Shown here: positions 46,664-54,781 of the stretch, in pieces | Numbering within the stretch: the stretch's first letter is position 1 | Layout: the number at the start of each line of letters is the position of its first letter | Assembly (NCBI RefSeq): GCF_000716535.1 | Contig: NZ_JNWV01000002.1 | Coordinates: 1-64,000, forward strand | DNA length: 64,000 nt | Direction of reading: 5' to 3' | Source: Streptomyces flaveolus | GTDB taxonomy: Bacteria; Actinomycetota; Actinomycetes; Streptomycetales; Streptomycetaceae | Program-made: the position numbers and the translations under genes | The notes under the pieces: generated by a model | Told to the model about the DNA's origin: nothing | Seen by the model: only the letters and a program-made list of their open reading frames with translations | Databases searched by the model: none

Positions 46664-47062
46664 ATGACGAGGGAAGACGGCCGGGCCCGGCGGCGCGGGC
46701 AGGGGGAACTGGAGGGTCAGGTCCTCGGCGCGCTGCGCGAGGCGGACGGACCGGTCACCGCGGCCTGGGTGCAGCAGCGCCTCGGCGGCGACCTCGCCTA
46801 CACCACCGTCGTCACCATCCTGACCCGGCTGCTCGCCAAGGACGTCGTCTCCCGCGAACGGCACGGCCGGTCCTTCCTGTGGACGCCGACGGCCGACGTG
46901 GCCCGGCTGGCGGCGCTGCGCATGCGCCGCCTGCTGGACGGCGAACGGGACCGCGAGGCGGTGCTGGCCAGCTTCGTCACCGCGCTGCCGCCCGGCGACG
47001 AACAGGTGCTGCGGGCCCTGCTCGACATCCCGGGCCCGGACGCCGGCGGCACGGAGGACTGA
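46664..47062 (+). CDS. BlaI/MecI/CopY-family repressor
   Basis: 132 aa. ATG with GGGGGAGGA upstream. The winged HTH runs from about 15 to 75 (VLGALREADGPVTAAWVQQR, then YTTVVTILTRLLAKDVVSRE), followed by a short helical dimerisation arm. These repressors control beta-lactamase, copper or membrane-protein genes and are inactivated by proteolysis or metal. The next gene, an M56 peptidase, is 6 nt after its stop, the normal BlaI/BlaR-type pair. Confidence 0.92.
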   Translation: MTREDGRARRRGQGELEGQVLGALREADGPVTAAWVQQRLGGDLAYTTVVTILTRLLAKDVVSRERHGRSFLWTPTADVARLAALRMRRLLDGERDREAVLASFVTALPPGDEQVLRALLDIPGPDAGGTED

Positions 47063-47068
47063 CCGCTC

Positions 47069-48004
47069 ATGGGGGTCTTCGTCTTCCTGCCGCTGGTGCT
47101 GCCGCTGTCCGCGTGGCCCGTCGCCCGGCTCGCCGAGACCCGGCTGCACCCGCGCACCGCCACCCGGCTGCTGACCGCGGTCGCCGTCGTCATGGCCTGG
47201 TGCAGCACCTTGTGCCTGGCCCTGCTCATGGTGGTCGGCACCGCCCAACTGCCCGGCAACCCGCTGCCGGACGGCTGGTCCGACCCGGAGGTGCGGGCCG
47301 CCGTCCCGCACGACGAGGTGGCCGGCCGGGCCGCCATCCCCGCGCTCGCGGTGGTCGCCGCCGCCGGCGCCCGCACCCTGTGGCGGCACCGCCGGGTCAC
47401 CCGCCGCGCCCGCCGCGCGCTCGACGGGGTACCGGGACCCACGGTCGCGGTCCTCCCGGACAGCACGCCCTACGCGTACGCCCTCCCCGGCGGCCGGGGC
47501 CGGGGCCGGATCGTCGTCACCACGGCCCTGCTGGACGGCCTGGCACCCGCCGAGCGGCGCGCCCTGTTCGCCCACGAGCGCGCCCACCTGACCGCCCGTC
47601 ACCACCGCCACCTGCTCGCCGCGCACCTGGCGGCCCGCGCCAACCCCTTCCTGAGACCGCTGCGCACCGCCGTCGTCTACACGGCCGAGCGGTGGGCGGA
47701 CGAGGAGGCGGCCCGCGCGGTCGGCGGCCGGCGCACGGTCGCCCGCGCCATCGGCAAGGCGGCCCTGCTGTCCCCGCGCACACCGGTGCCGACCGTGGCC
47801 GCGCTGGCGGCGACCGGTCCCGTGCCGCGCCGGGTGGCCGCGCTGCTGGCCCCCGCGCCCGTGGCCCGGACGTGGCCGTCGGCGTTCACCTCGGTCGGCC
47901 TGGCCGCCTGGGGTGCCGCCGCCGGGGCGCTGGTGTCGGCGATGTCGTCGGCGAACTCGGCCGTCACCCTCTTCCTGATCCTGCACGCGGCGACACCGCT
48001 GTGA
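47069..48004 (+). CDS. M56-family membrane metallopeptidase
   Basis: 311 aa, ATG 47069. The zinc site is HERAH (LFAHERAHLTARHHRH), in a cytosolic loop, with a later Glu (ERWADEEAAR). Membrane segments lie at about 4-22, 35-60, 85-100 and near the C-terminus (GLAAWGAAAGALVSAM). There is no extracellular penicillin-binding sensor, so this is a short BlaR-type peptidase. It most likely cleaves or unlocks the adjacent BlaI protein. Target genes probably include the PepSY gene, though no dyad was found to prove this. Confidence 0.88.
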   Translation: MGVFVFLPLVLPLSAWPVARLAETRLHPRTATRLLTAVAVVMAWCSTLCLALLMVVGTAQLPGNPLPDGWSDPEVRAAVPHDEVAGRAAIPALAVVAAAGARTLWRHRRVTRRARRALDGVPGPTVAVLPDSTPYAYALPGGRGRGRIVVTTALLDGLAPAERRALFAHERAHLTARHHRHLLAAHLAARANPFLRPLRTAVVYTAERWADEEAARAVGGRRTVARAIGKAALLSPRTPVPTVAALAATGPVPRRVAALLAPAPVARTWPSAFTSVGLAAWGAAAGALVSAMSSANSAVTLFLILHAATPL

Positions 48005-48088
48005 CGACAAAGGGGCCGGGACGGCTGTGCCCGGACCGCGTGGCCTGGTGCCGGTTCGGTCCGCGGGCACCCCGGAACCGTTCGAGTG

Positions 48089-48123
48089 CCCGAGAGGGGA
48101 CGGCCGCGCTGCCGCCTCTCGGG
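48089..48123. terminator. Bidirectional terminator
   Basis: CCCGAGAGG pairs with CCTCTCGGG (48089-48097 / 48115-48123), with a second 4-bp stem inside and a short loop. It sits between the convergent M56 and MarR-like genes. Confidence 0.65.
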
Positions 48124-48135
48124 TGACGGGTGGCC

Positions 48136-48585
48136 CTACCGCTGCCGCAGGCCGGCCAGCTCCGCCTCCGCCCGCTCGGTGAGCAGGGTGAGCACGCGGC
48201 CGGCCACCGCCCGGTCCTCCTCGGCGATGCCCGCGTACAGCCGGGCGGAGACCATCGCGGCCTCGGCGGAGCTGGTGGCGTACACCGCACGCCCCGCGTC
48301 CGTGAGGCGCATGGCCGAGGGCCCCTCGGGGGCGAGCAGGCCGGCGGCCGTCAGGTCCTCGATCGCGCGCCCGGCGTCGCTCTCGTCGGCCTTCACCGTG
48401 CCGACGACGCCGTCCACCAGGGCGGCCCGCTCGACCGGCCCGTCCGAGAGGGCCGCGAGGCGCAGGGTGACGGACTGGAGGAAGGAGATGCCGTGGGGGG
48501 AGAGGACGCGCTCCAGGACGGCGCGCAGGGCGTAGTGGGCGAGGCCGATGCCCCGGCTGTCGACGCGGGGTGCGGTGGTGGTCAT
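48136..48585 (-). CDS. MarR-like winged-helix regulator
   Basis: 149 aa. The start is the ATG (48585) that overlaps the upstream stop (ATGA). The wHTH region is ISFLQSVTLRLAALSDGPVE, then RAIEDLTAAGLLAPEGPSAM, the order of a MarR-type regulator without clear ligand residues. The N- and C-terminal helices form a dimer arm (ERAEAELAGLRQR). Coupled with a second MarR gene, so the two may form a heterodimer or one may act on the other's target. Confidence 0.8.
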   Translation of the reverse strand: MTTTAPRVDSRGIGLAHYALRAVLERVLSPHGISFLQSVTLRLAALSDGPVERAALVDGVVGTVKADESDAGRAIEDLTAAGLLAPEGPSAMRLTDAGRAVYATSSAEAAMVSARLYAGIAEEDRAVAGRVLTLLTERAEAELAGLRQR

Positions 48586-49070
48586 GACTGCTCCGTCTCG
48601 TGATCGGTGGTGCCGAACGGGTCAAGCGGTGCGTCGAGCAGGGCCGTCAGTTCCCGGGTGAACGTCCGGGCGCGCGGGCTGTCGGGCCCGCCGAGGGGTG
48701 CCAGAAGCTGGCCGAGCAGTCCTTGGACGACGTCGATCGCCTTCCGGGTCGTCTCGCGGCCCCGCTCGGTGAGGGCGAGCTGGACCGCCCGCGGGTCGGC
48801 CGGGTCCCGGGTGCGTTCGAGGAGGCCGGCCGCTTCCAGGCCCCGGGCCAGTTTGGAGACGTACAGGGCCTCCAGGCCGGTGTGGTCGGCGAGACGGCGC
48901 TGGCTGGGACGCAGCCCGGAGCGCTGCATGCCGTACAGCGACGCCACCAGGGAGTACTGCGCGTGGGTCAGTCCGAGCGGGGCCACCGCTCGGTCCACCG
49001 CCACCCGCCACTTCATCGACAGCCGCCACACCAGGAAACCGGGCGTTGCTCCTTCGGACACCTTGCTCAT
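48582..49070 (-). CDS. MarR-family regulator
   Basis: 162 aa from the ATG at 49070. The wHTH is LTHAQYSLVASLYGMQRSGL, then RRLADHTGLEALYVSKLARGLEAAG in two segments (about 38-85). DPRAVQLALTERGRETTRKA is the wing. First of two coupled MarR-type genes. Two direct repeats start 11 bp upstream of its start codon, consistent with autoregulation. The bound compound is unknown. Confidence 0.9.
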   Translation of the reverse strand: MSKVSEGATPGFLVWRLSMKWRVAVDRAVAPLGLTHAQYSLVASLYGMQRSGLRPSQRRLADHTGLEALYVSKLARGLEAAGLLERTRDPADPRAVQLALTERGRETTRKAIDVVQGLLGQLLAPLGGPDSPRARTFTRELTALLDAPLDPFGTTDHETEQS

Positions 49071-49080
49071 GGCAGATACG

Positions 49081-49109
49081 GTACATGGCTACTATGTACA
49101 TGGCTACTA
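49081..49109. promoter_or_regulatory. 15-bp-phased direct repeats at MarR promoter
   Basis: GTACATGGCTACTA at 49081-49094 and again at 49096-49109, spaced 15 bp. ATGTACAT at the junction is palindromic. It is immediately upstream of the MarR start, where a repressor would block transcription. Confidence 0.65.
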
Positions 49110-49181
49110 AATTCTGTCCCTGACCCCGCCCCAACCCTGGCCATGTCGACCGGCGTGCCTACCGCACGCCCAACCGCATGT

Positions 49182-50018
49182 CTACCGCGCAGGGCGCACC
49201 ACGCGCCCCGCGAGCGCGCCGCGTGCGGGACGCCACGTGGTGACCAGGGCCGCCGCCAGCAGGAGTTCGGCGATGTCACCGCCGTAGTACATGATCTCGG
49301 CAGCGCCCTGGACCTCGGGGACCGGAGCGCTGACGGCCACCCGGAAACCGCCGTACATCAGTTGCGCGACGCTCGCGTGCGCGGCGATGGCGCAGCCCAG
49401 GCAGACCAGCCGGGTGCGCACACCGGGACGGGCCGGGGCGGGGTCGGGCCCGGCGACGGCGTGCGCGAACAGACAGCCCGCCAGCAGGAAGTGCGCGTGC
49501 AGCAGCCAGTGCCCGGCGGGGTGGGCCGTGACGGCGTCGTAGAGCGGGGTGAAATACAGCAGCGCGAGACTGCCGGTGGACAGCAGCAGGCCGGTCACCG
49601 GGTGGGCGAACAGGCGGGCCGGGCCACTGCGCAGGAACGCGGTGAGGCGACGGGCGTGGGGCGCGGGCAGGGCGCGCAGCACGAGGGTCGTCGGGGCGCC
49701 GAGCACCAGGGCGAGCGGCGCGTACATGCCGATGAGCATGTGCTGGGCCATGTGACCGCGGAAGTCACGGTGGGCCAGGGCGGCGACGGGAGGCAGCAGC
49801 GCCGCCGCCAGCAGGAGGAGACCCACGCAGAAACCGGCCGTCCGCCAGGGGCTCCAGCCCCGCACGGGGTTGCGGCGGCGCACCCGGCGCGCCAGCAGCA
49901 GATAGCCGCCCGCGCACGCCAGCAGGGCCAGGACCGGGAGCACGACCTCCAGCGCGCCGCCGCCCTCCGCGTGATGCGGGTGCGTGTGCGCGGGCATGTG
50001 CGCGGTTCCGTGGCCCAT
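49182..50018 (-). CDS. ctaG: CtaG/caa3-type cytochrome c oxidase assembly protein
   Basis: 278 aa. ATG 50018 overlaps the DUF2243 stop (ATGA). Seven membrane segments, with the family's His-rich motifs: HRDFRGHMAQHMLIGMYAPL, LHAHFLLAGCLFAHAVAG and the AHASVAQLMYGG segment. CtaG of this type (PF09678) helps insert copper into the oxidase. The His-rich N-terminus (GHGTAHMPAHTHPHHAEGG) may bind copper. It forms an operon with the DUF2243 gene. Confidence 0.85.
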   Translation of the reverse strand: MGHGTAHMPAHTHPHHAEGGGALEVVLPVLALLACAGGYLLLARRVRRRNPVRGWSPWRTAGFCVGLLLLAAALLPPVAALAHRDFRGHMAQHMLIGMYAPLALVLGAPTTLVLRALPAPHARRLTAFLRSGPARLFAHPVTGLLLSTGSLALLYFTPLYDAVTAHPAGHWLLHAHFLLAGCLFAHAVAGPDPAPARPGVRTRLVCLGCAIAAHASVAQLMYGGFRVAVSAPVPEVQGAAEIMYYGGDIAELLLAAALVTTWRPARGALAGRVVRPAR

Positions 50019-50578
50019 CAGACGGCGTGTCCCGGCCGTGCGGCGCGGGGCGCGGCCGGATCGAAGGGCCGGGCGCCGTGCCGCAGGAGCGCGCCGCCCG
50101 CCAGCAGCAGCGCGCCGAGCACCAGGAAGCCGATGTCCCACCACACCTGGTAGGGGCCGCCGTGGACGTGGTGGATGCCCAGGACGTGATGGTCGAGGAC
50201 GCCCTCCACGAGGTTGAACAGGCCCCAGCCGGCCAGGACCCAGCCCCACAGCACCCGTGAGGCCCACACCTGGCGCCGGCCGGTGGTCACCCGGGCGTAC
50301 AGGACGGCGAGGCCGCCGAGGACGGCGAGCCAGCACACCGTGTGGAAGACGCCGTCCCACACGGTGTTCATCTCCAGCCCGGAGACGGTGCGGGGGTCGT
50401 AGTACTTCACCCCGATGCGGTCGTGGTCGGTGCCGGTGAGCATGTGGTGCCACTGCAGGAGCTGGTGCAGCAGGATCCCGTCGACGAATCCGCCGAGTCC
50501 CACTCCCAGGAGCAGGCCGGGGAGTCGGAGACTGGGCGGCGCGGTCTCGGCTCCGGTCTCGCGCGCGGTGGTCGTCAT
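50018..50578 (-). CDS. DUF2243 membrane protein
   Basis: 186 aa, ATG 50578. Four membrane helices: GLLLGVGLGGFVDGILLHQL, then VFHTVCWLAVLGGLAVLYA, VLWGWVLAGWGLFNLVEGV and DIGFLVLGALLLAGGALL. The His-rich loops (QWHHMLTGTDHD, DHHVLGIHHVHG) are typical for PF10002, whose function is unknown. Its link to CtaG suggests a role in copper delivery or oxidase assembly, which is inference. Confidence 0.85.
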   Translation of the reverse strand: MTTTARETGAETAPPSLRLPGLLLGVGLGGFVDGILLHQLLQWHHMLTGTDHDRIGVKYYDPRTVSGLEMNTVWDGVFHTVCWLAVLGGLAVLYARVTTGRRQVWASRVLWGWVLAGWGLFNLVEGVLDHHVLGIHHVHGGPYQVWWDIGFLVLGALLLAGGALLRHGARPFDPAAPRAARPGHAV

Positions 50579-50850
50579 CGCTCCTCGTCTCGGTCGGTTC
50601 CTCGTCGGTTCCTCGGTCGAGCGGGTACGGCAGCGGCTGCCCTACGAGAGCTACCAGCTCCCCGGCTCCACCGCTGCGGCACGCTCGGCCATCTGTACGG
50701 AGGCGGGGTACGGCGACGAACCGGCCGGCCGGAACACGTCCTCTCATGCTGTCCGTCCGCCAGGGGTACCCGGCCGGCACGGGAGGAACCCGGCACGCCC
50801 GCGAGGGTGCGGGTGCCTGCGACGGCTCGGACGGAAGGGCGACGGAACCC

Positions 50851-51708
50851 ATGCCCGGTACCACGGACCCACCCACCGACGACACGGTCGACCTGCACTT
50901 CCTCGGCAACGCGACCGTTCTGCTGCGCTACGGGCCGCTGACCCTGCTCACCGACCCGAACTTCCTGCACCTCGGCCAGTACGCCTACCTCGGCAAGGGC
51001 CTGCTGAGCCGGCGCCTGACCGAGCCCGTCCTGGAACCGGAGGACCTGCCCCGCCTCGACGGGATCGTGCTGTCCCATCTGCACGGGGACCACTGGGACC
51101 GCCGGTCCCGACGCCACCTGGACCGCTCGGTGCCGGTGCTCAGCACCCCGCAGGCCGCGCGTCGCCTGAAGGTGCTGCACGGACGCGAGAGAGTGGCCGG
51201 ACTGCGCACCTGGCAGGAACTCACCCTCCGGCAGGGCCCGGTCCAGGCCACCGTCACGGCGCTGCCCGGACGGCACGCCGGACATCCGGTGCTGCGAGGA
51301 CTGCTGCCCCCGGTGATGGGCAGCATGATCGAGTTCGGCCCGGCGGGCGGTCCGCCGAGGCTGCGGCTGTACGTCTCCGGCGACACCCTGCCGTACGCCG
51401 GCCTCGACGAGATCACCCGCCGCTTCCCGGCCGCCGACCTGGCCGTCCTGCACCTGGGCGGCACCCGGCTCCCCGGCGGCTTCGTGGTCACCATGGACGG
51501 CCGGCAGGGCGCGGAACTGTCCCGGCGCCTCGCTCCCCGCGCCGTCCTGCCCGTGCACTACGAGGAGTACACGGTGATGCGCTCGCCCCTGTCCGCCTTC
51601 CTGACCGAGGCCGACCGGCTCGGCCTCGGCGACCGGATCGTGCGCTGCCCGCGCGGGCGCCACGCCCGGCTCGCGGCCGAGCCGGGGGCGGCGCCCGTCG
51701 TGAGCTGA
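50851..51708 (+). CDS. MBL-fold metal-dependent hydrolase
   Basis: 285 aa, ATG 50851. The metallo-beta-lactamase fold has SHLHGDHWD (LSHLHGDHWDRR, motif II), a distal VLHLGG and a His in VLPVHYEEY. YVSGDTLPYAG is the motif IV Asp. It resembles the UlaG/RomA-like group (COG2220), which hydrolyses phosphodiesters or N-acyl compounds. No signal peptide. The substrate is unknown. The 272-bp region upstream holds no further gene. Confidence 0.86.
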   Translation: MPGTTDPPTDDTVDLHFLGNATVLLRYGPLTLLTDPNFLHLGQYAYLGKGLLSRRLTEPVLEPEDLPRLDGIVLSHLHGDHWDRRSRRHLDRSVPVLSTPQAARRLKVLHGRERVAGLRTWQELTLRQGPVQATVTALPGRHAGHPVLRGLLPPVMGSMIEFGPAGGPPRLRLYVSGDTLPYAGLDEITRRFPAADLAVLHLGGTRLPGGFVVTMDGRQGAELSRRLAPRAVLPVHYEEYTVMRSPLSAFLTEADRLGLGDRIVRCPRGRHARLAAEPGAAPVVS

Positions 51709-51738
51709 CCGGCCTTCCGGGCCGTCAGCGGTGCGGGC

Positions 51739-53397
51739 TCAGCGGCTCACCTCATGGCGCGCGTCCGGAACGCAGTGCGTCATGGTCAGGCCCTCGACGT
51801 TCCGCGGCGGGTTCTTGCCGAGGTTCGCCAGCCGCTCCTTGTCCTCCTCGGTGAGGTCCTGGCTGGCCAGCGGCTCCAGGTCCGCGACGTCCTCCGGGCG
51901 GATGCCGAGGCCCTCGCCGACCCGCAGCCCCAGGTCGTTCTCCACCAGCAGGAAGTGCCACACCATCCGCTCCTGGACGGACCGGTCGCACCGGGAGAGC
52001 TGACCCACCAGGTTCCGCACCAGGTCGTCGCGCTCCCACTGCTCCATGAGCAGGTACCGCTGACCCGCCTGGAGATAGTCGTTGGTGCGGGGGATGCGCT
52101 TGCGGGTGAGCCGGCCCCGGACCTCGGGCCCCTGCTCGTCGTGGACCGGGTACTCCGCCTCGCGCAGGCCGCCCCGGATCGACGGCTCGTAGTTGACGCT
52201 CGGATTCTCCCCGCCGCCGTCGACGTGGTACGTCATCAGCCCGTCGCGCTGGTTGGTGCGCACCTGGGCGTTCTTCGCCTGGTTGACCGGCAGTTGGAGG
52301 TAGTTCGGGCCGACCCGGTAGCGCTGGGTGTCGCTGTAGGAGAAGGTCCGGCCGACGAGCATCTTGTCGTCGGAGAAGTCCAGGCCGTCGACGAGTACGC
52401 CCGTGCCGAAGGAGATCTGCTCGTTCTCCGCGAAGAAGTTCTCCGGCATCCGGTCCAGCACCATCCGGCCCACCGGCCTGGGCGGGAACTCCTGCTCCGG
52501 CCAGGTCTTGGTGTCGTCCAGCGGATCGAAGTCGAGTTCGGGGTGCTCGTGGTCCTCCATGATCTGCACGAGCAGCTCCCACTCGGGGTACTCGCCCCGC
52601 TCGACGGCCTCGTACAGGTCCTTGGTGGCGTGACCGAGGGAGCCGGCCTGGACGTTGGCCGCGTCCTCCTCCGTCATCGAGCGCACGCCCTGTTTGGGCA
52701 TCCAGTGGTACTTGACGAGCACGGTGTTGCCCTCGGCGTTCACCCACTTGTACGTGTTCACGCCGAAACCCTGCATGTGGCGGTAGTCGGCGGGGATGCC
52801 GCGCGGGCTGAACAGGTTGACCAGCATGTGCATGGCCTCGGGCGTCTGCGACATGAAGTCGAAGATCCGGTTCGGCTTCTGCTCGAAGTCCACCGGGTCC
52901 GGCTTCAGGGCGTGGATGACGTCCGGGAACTTGATGGCGTCGCGGATGAAGAAGACGCCCAGGTTGTTGCCGACGAGGTCCCAGTTGCCGTCCTCGGTGT
53001 AGAACTTGACGGCGAAGCCACGCGGGTCGCGCGCCGCCTCGGAGGAGTCACGGCCGCCGATGACGGTGGAGAAGCGGACGGCGACGTCGGTGCGCTGGCC
53101 GCGCTCCTGGAACAGCTTCGCGCGCGTGTAGCGGCCGATCGGCTCGTCACCCCAGGCGCCGTACGCCTCGAAGTAGCCGTACGCCGTCACGCCGCGGGCG
53201 TGCACCACCCGTTCGGGGATGCGTTCCCGGTCGAAGTGGCTGATCTTCTCCAGGAACTGGTAGTTCTCCAGCGTCGCGGGGCCACGGGCGCCGACGGTGC
53301 GCTGGTTCTGGTTGTCGTAGACGGGGTGGCCCTGTCGGTTGGTCAGGATCCTCCGGTCGTCTCCGGAGGCGGGACCCGTGCGTGCTACGTCTGTCAT
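51739..53397 (-). CDS. Monofunctional haem catalase
   Basis: 552 aa, ATG 53397 with AGGAG upstream. The active-site region is [19 protein letters not shown] (distal His), then [18 protein letters not shown] with the Asn. The proximal haem ligand lies in [19 protein letters not shown] (Tyr in FSYSDTQ). The length exceeds small-subunit catalases (about 480-500) by a C-terminal extension of about 50 residues. It converts hydrogen peroxide to water and oxygen. No regulator is next to it; its 5' region contains the divergent chaplin promoter. Confidence 0.95.
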   Translation of the reverse strand: MTDVARTGPASGDDRRILTNRQGHPVYDNQNQRTVGARGPATLENYQFLEKISHFDRERIPERVVHARGVTAYGYFEAYGAWGDEPIGRYTRAKLFQERGQRTDVAVRFSTVIGGRDSSEAARDPRGFAVKFYTEDGNWDLVGNNLGVFFIRDAIKFPDVIHALKPDPVDFEQKPNRIFDFMSQTPEAMHMLVNLFSPRGIPADYRHMQGFGVNTYKWVNAEGNTVLVKYHWMPKQGVRSMTEEDAANVQAGSLGHATKDLYEAVERGEYPEWELLVQIMEDHEHPELDFDPLDDTKTWPEQEFPPRPVGRMVLDRMPENFFAENEQISFGTGVLVDGLDFSDDKMLVGRTFSYSDTQRYRVGPNYLQLPVNQAKNAQVRTNQRDGLMTYHVDGGGENPSVNYEPSIRGGLREAEYPVHDEQGPEVRGRLTRKRIPRTNDYLQAGQRYLLMEQWERDDLVRNLVGQLSRCDRSVQERMVWHFLLVENDLGLRVGEGLGIRPEDVADLEPLASQDLTEEDKERLANLGKNPPRNVEGLTMTHCVPDARHEVSR

Positions 53398-53570
53398 GTC
53401 GAGGGCTCCTAGAAACGGGAGAGGCGATACGACAAGCGTCGCCACGACCACCGGCCGAGTACCCGAAGGCGCGCGGCCATGCCCGTACCGAACCCCCGTA
53501 CGGCTCTCGGGCGCGACGGCCGCGTGAACAGGCCCGCCGACCGCCGTATAGGGCAAAAGGCTGAAAAACC

Positions 53571-53597
53571 ACAACTTGCATGTTTACGGCGGCGTTG
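53571..53597 (+). promoter_or_regulatory. Possible BldN-like promoter for chaplin gene
   Basis: ACAAC (53571-53575) and CGTTG (53593-53597), 17 nt apart, resemble the -35 and -10 elements recognised by the developmental sigma factor BldN at chaplin promoters. It lies in the only AT-rich part of the 251-bp region. Confidence 0.3.
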
Positions 53598-53648
53598 CCT
53601 CCGGTGCGGGTGAGTGCCCGCAACCGTGTCTGGAAGGGCAGGGAACCG

Positions 53649-54371
53649 ATGAAACGGGCTACCCGAAACAGTGTGATCGCCATCGCCGCCGCGTCCGGCG
53701 CGATGGCAGTGGCGGGACCGGTGCACGCCGACTCCGCCGCGGACGGGTCCGCGAGCGGCTCGCCCGGGTTGATCTCGGGCAACGGCATCCAGTTGCCGGT
53801 GCACCTCCCGGTGAACGTCTGCGGGAACACCGTGAACGTGGTGGGGCTGCTCAACCCCGCCATGGGCAACACGTGCGTCAACAAGGGCGGCGGCGGGGGG
53901 AAGGAACAGCCCGCGGCGCCCAGCGGGGCGACGTCCCACGCCACCACGAAGGACTCGCCGGGCGTGATCTCCGGCAACGGCATCCAGTTGCCGGTCGACC
54001 TGCCCGTCAACGTCAGCGGCAACAGCGTGAACGTGGTCGGAGTGGGCAACCCAGTCTTCGGCAACACGTCCGCGAACGTCCCGGACGACCACCCCGAGGT
54101 GCCCGGCCGGACCACCACCCCGCCCAAGCCGCAGGAACCGCCCACGCGGGTCACTCCGCCGCCGGTGCGTTCCGAGCCCCCGCGGCCGCAGGAACCGCCC
54201 GTCACCCACCCGGCGCCGAAGCCGACCCCGCCCGTCGTACGGCACGGCAGCCTCGCGCACACCGGAACGGAGACCACCTGGGCGGCGGCCGCCGCGAGCC
54301 TGGCCTCACTGATGGGCGGAACGCTCCTGTACCGCCGCTTCCGCACGGGGAAACCCAGCCGGGAGGCATGA
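53649..54371 (+). CDS. Long chaplin, two chaplin domains and sortase anchor
   Basis: 240 aa, ATG 53649. The signal peptide ends at VHA (residue 27). Two chaplin domains follow, at about 40-80 and 106-146, each with SGNGIQLPV, LPVNV and a final GNP or NPAMGN motif. Domain 1 has two Cys (NVCGNTV and GNTCVN). Domain 2 has Ser in both places (NVSGNSV and GNTSAN), so it cannot form the usual disulfide. A Pro/Thr-rich stalk follows. LAHTG at 202-206, a hydrophobic stretch and a basic tail form a sortase signal. Long chaplins are wall-bound and aid formation of the hydrophobic aerial surface layer. Confidence 0.93.
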   Translation: MKRATRNSVIAIAAASGAMAVAGPVHADSAADGSASGSPGLISGNGIQLPVHLPVNVCGNTVNVVGLLNPAMGNTCVNKGGGGGKEQPAAPSGATSHATTKDSPGVISGNGIQLPVDLPVNVSGNSVNVVGVGNPVFGNTSANVPDDHPEVPGRTTTPPKPQEPPTRVTPPPVRSEPPRPQEPPVTHPAPKPTPPVVRHGSLAHTGTETTWAAAAASLASLMGGTLLYRRFRTGKPSREA

Positions 54372-54580
54372 GCCCCGACGCGACGAGGCACCCTGGCCGG
54401 CAGAGTTCCGGCCGGGGAGCCGGCGGCGGTTCCTGACGGGGCGCACTCGGCTCGGTGACGCCCGGGTCAACGGCCGCCCAGCGGGTCGGGCCCTCTCGGC
54501 TCGGTGACGACCGGGCGGGGCCGGGAGCACGCTCGGTCGCACGGCCGAAGCAGCCAGGGCACGCGGTCATGACGGGCCGT
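54372..54580. other. Intergenic stretch after the chaplin gene
   Basis: 209 bp with no gene. It holds a 15-bp direct repeat CTCGGCTCGGTGACG at 54446 and 54495, and short GC dyads (GGCCGG near 54400) that could act as a weak terminator. Confidence 0.45.
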
Positions 54581-54727
54581 GTCTGCTTCCGCCGGGCGAT
54601 CGGGCAGACCTCTGGGCGGTATCGGCTTCACGCCGGGCGATCGGGCACCCTCCGCCCGGTGTCGGCTTCACGCCGGGCGATCGGGCACCCTCCGCGCGGT
54701 GTCTGCTCCACGCCCGGCGAGGCGGCC
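54581..54727. repeat. 40-bp tandem repeat, three full copies and a part
   Basis: Copies start at 54581, 54621 and 54661, all exactly 40 bp, with a partial fourth at 54701. The core is CGCCGGGCGATCGGGCA. The array ends 55 bp before the stop of the membrane protein at 54782. Confidence 0.9.
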
Positions 54728-54781
54728 TGCGCGAGCCGGTGGCCGCCTCGCCCCCACCGGCAGACCCACCGGCCGGCCGGT

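Noticed and set aside
45146..48625. Open frame on the minus strand of more than 1100 codons
   Set aside because: It is antisense to the PepSY, BlaI and M56 genes and has a repetitive Arg/Gly/Pro/Ala composition with no domains.
50415..51854. Plus-strand frame of 479 codons overlapping the MBL gene
   Set aside because: It is out of frame with the MBL motifs, is Arg/Pro-rich, and starts antisense to DUF2243.
53147..54391. Complement frame over the chaplin gene
   Set aside because: Antisense of the chaplin repeats; Gly/Arg/Thr-rich with no start signal.
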